DNA from: DASUBV01 sp035532295 | Lineage (GTDB): Bacteria; Actinomycetota; Actinomycetes; Streptosporangiales; Streptosporangiaceae | Assembly (NCBI GenBank): GCA_035532295.1 | Contig: DATKRH010000179.1 | Span: 1-46,414, forward strand | Direction: 5' to 3' | Length of the DNA stretch: 46,414 nucleotides | Shown here: in pieces, positions 45,090 through 46,414 of the stretch | Layout: each line of letters opens with the position of its first letter | Numbering within the stretch: the stretch's first letter is position 1 | Made by a program: the position numbers and the translations under genes | The notes under the pieces: generated by a model | Databases searched by the model: none | Seen by the model: only the letters and a program-made list of their open reading frames with translations | What the model was told of the DNA's origin: nothing

Positions 45090-45150
45090 TCGTCACCCCC
45101 CTTCTGAGTGGCTCGATGCCTAAACGGTGCGGCCACGATGGTTAGCGCCA
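45090..45150. other. 61-bp spacer between sigma factor gene and giant gene
   Basis: It contains the Shine-Dalgarno of the giant gene and no obvious terminator hairpin, which is compatible with read-through from the sigma gene. No convincing separate promoter was recognised. Confidence 0.6.
45096..45103 (-). promoter_or_regulatory. Ribosome binding site of the giant gene
   Basis: On the minus strand AAGGGGGG is followed by the six-base spacer TGACGA and then GTG. This is an unusually strong, well-spaced Shine-Dalgarno and it decides the GTG start at 45089 over the ATG at 45078-45080. Confidence 0.8.
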
Positions 45151-45744
45151 TTACGCAGCCCGGTGCTGAGAATCCGGAGGCGTGATACCAAGCTCGCGGC
45201 GAAGGATCCGCAGGGCGTAATAGGAACGAGAAAATGCGGTGCCCTCGGGAATTCCCAGCCTGGCGGCCGCTTCCCGGGCGGTGAATCCGTTCAGGTAAAC
45301 CTGCTCCAGGACATCCCGATGGCCCCGGCTGAGATGGGCGAGCGCGTGCCGCACGTGCAGGGCGGTCACGACGGCATCCGCGTGATCGGCGACCAGAGCC
45401 TCGGGCGCCGAGTCCTCGGCTACCTCCAGCGGCCGGGACCGGCGCATGCGGACCTTGTCCATGGCGATGTTGTGCGCGACCTTCATCAGCCAGGCCCGGA
45501 CCGAGCCCTTCTCCTCGCTGAAGTGGGCCCAGTGCCGCCAGGCGCGCAGCATCGTCTCCTGGACGACGTCCTCGGCCAGGTAGCGGTCCTTCAGCAGACC
45601 GGTCACGTAACTGAGCACGAAGGCCCCGTTGTCGAGGTAGAGCTTCGTGACCAGCTCTTCAGCGGCGCGACCTGAGTCCTGGCCGCCTGCCGCCGCGCCG
45701 CATGTGGAGACGCTGCGGTGCTGCGCGGCGCTGGGCTCGGTCAT
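45151..45744 (-). CDS. ECF-family RNA polymerase sigma factor (197 aa)
   Basis: The protein directs RNA polymerase to alternative promoters. Region 2 (residues about 30-102) contains DRYLAEDVVQETMLRAWRHW, the core-binding helix, and VRAWLMKVAHNIAMDKVRMR. Region 4 (about 126-187) contains HVRHALAHLSRGHRDVLEQV and the helix-turn-helix AREAAARLGIPEGTAFSRSY with YYALRILRREL. The layout resembles actinobacterial SigL-type ECF factors. The ATG at 45744 is chosen because GGAG lies seven bases upstream; the frame is open further, to a GTG at 46044, but that 100-residue extension is not sigma-like. In the recognition helix G-T-A-F-S-R replaces the usual G-T-V-K-S-R. No anti-sigma gene is seen on either side. 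The giant gene follows 61 bp downstream on the same strand, suggesting an operon or shared control. Cys15 lies in a variable N-terminal tail and forms no zinc motif. Confidence 0.92.
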   Translation of the reverse strand: MTEPSAAQHRSVSTCGAAAGGQDSGRAAEELVTKLYLDNGAFVLSYVTGLLKDRYLAEDVVQETMLRAWRHWAHFSEEKGSVRAWLMKVAHNIAMDKVRMRRSRPLEVAEDSAPEALVADHADAVVTALHVRHALAHLSRGHRDVLEQVYLNGFTAREAAARLGIPEGTAFSRSYYALRILRRELGITPPDSQHRAA

Positions 45745-45751
45745 GCTTAAT

Positions 45752-45755
45752 CTCC
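45752..45755 (-). promoter_or_regulatory. Ribosome binding site of the sigma factor gene
   Basis: GGAG on the minus strand is followed by seven bases (ATTAAGC) and ATG at 45744. This supports the short start over the upstream GTG. Confidence 0.7.
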
Positions 45756-45829
45756 GTCCGTCACCGACGGGCTGATCACCCGCGAGAGCACGGTCCACGT
45801 CCTGTTCTGGTGACCGCTGGTTGCGGCTA

Positions 45830-45853
45830 CGACGCGGACCTCGGCCGCGGTTC
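45830..45853 (-). promoter_or_regulatory. Candidate ECF-type promoter of the sigma gene
   Basis: On the minus strand GAACC (45849-45853) is separated by 14 bases from CGTCG (45830-45834), resembling the GGAAC ... CGT(C/T) layout of ECF-dependent promoters, about 85 bases before the ATG. Spacing is slightly short and the first G is missing, so this is a weak match that would imply autoregulation if real. Confidence 0.25.
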
Positions 45854-45939
45854 AACGCAGACCGTTGTCGCCGGCGTAGGTCGGCGAGCCCACCGGCATT
45901 GCGATCCTCAGCATTGGCTGCCGACCTGAAGCATGAATC

Positions 45940-45956
45940 GGCGGCACATTGCCGCC
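45940..45956. promoter_or_regulatory. Inverted repeat between divergent genes
   Basis: GGCGGC-ACATT-GCCGCC is a perfect six-base inverted repeat with a five-base loop in the 338-bp region between the sigma gene and the rightward gene. There is no T-run, so an operator is more likely than a terminator. Nothing else recognisable was seen between 45745 and 46082. Confidence 0.35.
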
Positions 45957-46082
45957 CGCTGACGGACGCCCCACGGGAGGTCCTGGGCTCGTGGTTAGTG
46001 AAGCAAATGGAGCTAGCTGACGTATCGGAGAAACAGTGCGACACAAGGCAGTACGGCGCGTGATCGAGAGCGAGCGGCTGGC

Positions 46083-46414
46083 ATGGTGGACGAATCTTCG
46101 CGCGTATCCGGCAGCCACGCTGCCCTACTCAACCTGGTTCGATCGGGTGACTCGGCTGCGGCCGAAGGGATGGCGGGCGCCGGCCGCCCGGGCAGCGCGA
46201 CGGCCATCCAGGTCCCCGGGCCCGGAGAGCAGTTCGTCGATCTGGCCGCCCTGAGCCCGGACACTCCGGTGATAGTGCTGGCATTCCTTGTTCTTCCGGA
46301 GTCCTGCACGGGCGTCCTGTGGCACACCGAAGTGGAACGGGCGGCGCCGTCCGAACTCGCTCCGCTGCTCGGCCTGGCCGCCTCCGCCGCCGCCGACCTG
46401 ACCAGTCGTGCCCG
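46083..46414 (+). CDS. Partial divergent protein of unknown function (N-terminal 110 residues)
   Basis: An open frame runs from an ATG at 46083 to the right edge. The translation begins MVDESSRVSGSHAALLNLVR, has a Gly/Ala-rich middle, and then a more conserved-looking part with QFVDLAALSPDTPVIVLAFL, PESCTGVLWHTEVERA and ELAPLLGLAASAAADL. I do not recognise the family. GC-rich wobble positions support coding, but the Shine-Dalgarno is weak (GAGAG or GAGCGAG, 10-17 bases upstream), so the start is uncertain. It is divergent from the sigma factor gene across about 340 bp, so the two could share a control region. It could be a regulator or sensor, but nothing visible proves that. Confidence 0.5.
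   Translation, partial: MVDESSRVSGSHAALLNLVRSGDSAAAEGMAGAGRPGSATAIQVPGPGEQFVDLAALSPDTPVIVLAFLVLPESCTGVLWHTEVERAAPSELAPLLGLAASAAADLTSRA

Noticed and set aside
42924..45107. 727-codon plus-strand frame very rich in His, Arg, Pro and Gln
   Set aside because: It is the complement of the G-ending codons of the export domain. The extreme composition is a reading-frame artefact.
45940..45956. Inverted repeat as a rho-independent terminator
   Set aside because: The stem is only six base pairs, there is no following T-run, and it lies between divergent starts.
45745..46044. Longer sigma factor starting at GTG 46044
   Set aside because: The extra 100 residues are Arg/Ser-rich and unlike any sigma N-terminus, while ATG 45744 has a well-placed GGAG and fits the usual ECF length.
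1..46414. Mobile element, tRNA or rRNA
   Set aside because: I saw no transposase or integrase motif, terminal inverted repeats, tRNA-like cloverleaf or rRNA-like sequence.
45090..46414. Anti-sigma or immunity gene near the sigma factor
   Set aside because: No zinc-binding H-x3-C-x2-C motif or small membrane protein is encoded here; the only other candidate is the unrecognised partial gene at the right edge.

Overview
This is very GC-rich DNA with strongly G/C-biased wobble positions, an actinobacterial-type ECF sigma factor and an actinobacterial type VII-associated N-terminal domain. It looks like a chromosomal segment of a high-GC actinomycete; I cannot name the genus.

The window is dominated by one gene. 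A single reading frame on the minus strand starts at a GTG with a strong Shine-Dalgarno at 45089 and stays open to the left edge. That is at least 15,029 codons, with the stop outside the window. Long open frames elsewhere over 1-45089 are shadows of this gene.

The giant protein reads N to C (right to left) as follows. A CpnT/WXG100-like export domain (about 44.2-45.1 kb) and a Pro-rich linker come first. A block of 4 degenerate OTU-like cysteine-protease domains and about 22 winged-helix-like modules follows (31.8-42.3 kb). It is built as a tandem duplication with a 4,749-bp period and is bracketed by related 80-residue helical repeats. Next are an HHQD-headed module with five ~180-residue repeats (27.1-30.5 kb), long helical, coiled-coil and disordered segments (18.2-27.1 kb) enclosing a single-Cys domain and a fifth OTU-like domain (19.7-20.65 kb), and a region of repeated beta-rich modules (13.2-18.2 kb). 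After these come a Cys-less relative of the single-Cys domain and an embedded GNAT-like domain (12.3-13.2 kb), a long array of helical repeats carrying LPxTG-like words (6.7-12.2 kb), and a second HHQD-headed repeat module (3.3-6.65 kb). The last parts are an HExxH metalloprotease-like domain (2.04-3.27 kb), a possible transmembrane segment with a Ser/Thr/Ala linker, an OTU/papain-like domain that keeps its Cys and His (0.6-1.56 kb), and the start of a seventh OTU-like domain at the left edge.

Sixty-one bases upstream lies an ECF sigma factor gene in the same orientation (45151-45744), with no anti-sigma gene in view. A divergent partial gene of unknown function enters at the right edge (46083 onward).

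Inference: the sigma factor may control the giant gene. The product looks like a type VII-exported, multi-effector megaprotein related to actinobacterial polymorphic toxins. The two protease-like domains near the visible C-terminal end are candidates for processing it or for acting on a target. No substrate, immunity protein or secretion apparatus is visible here, so the biological role is open.
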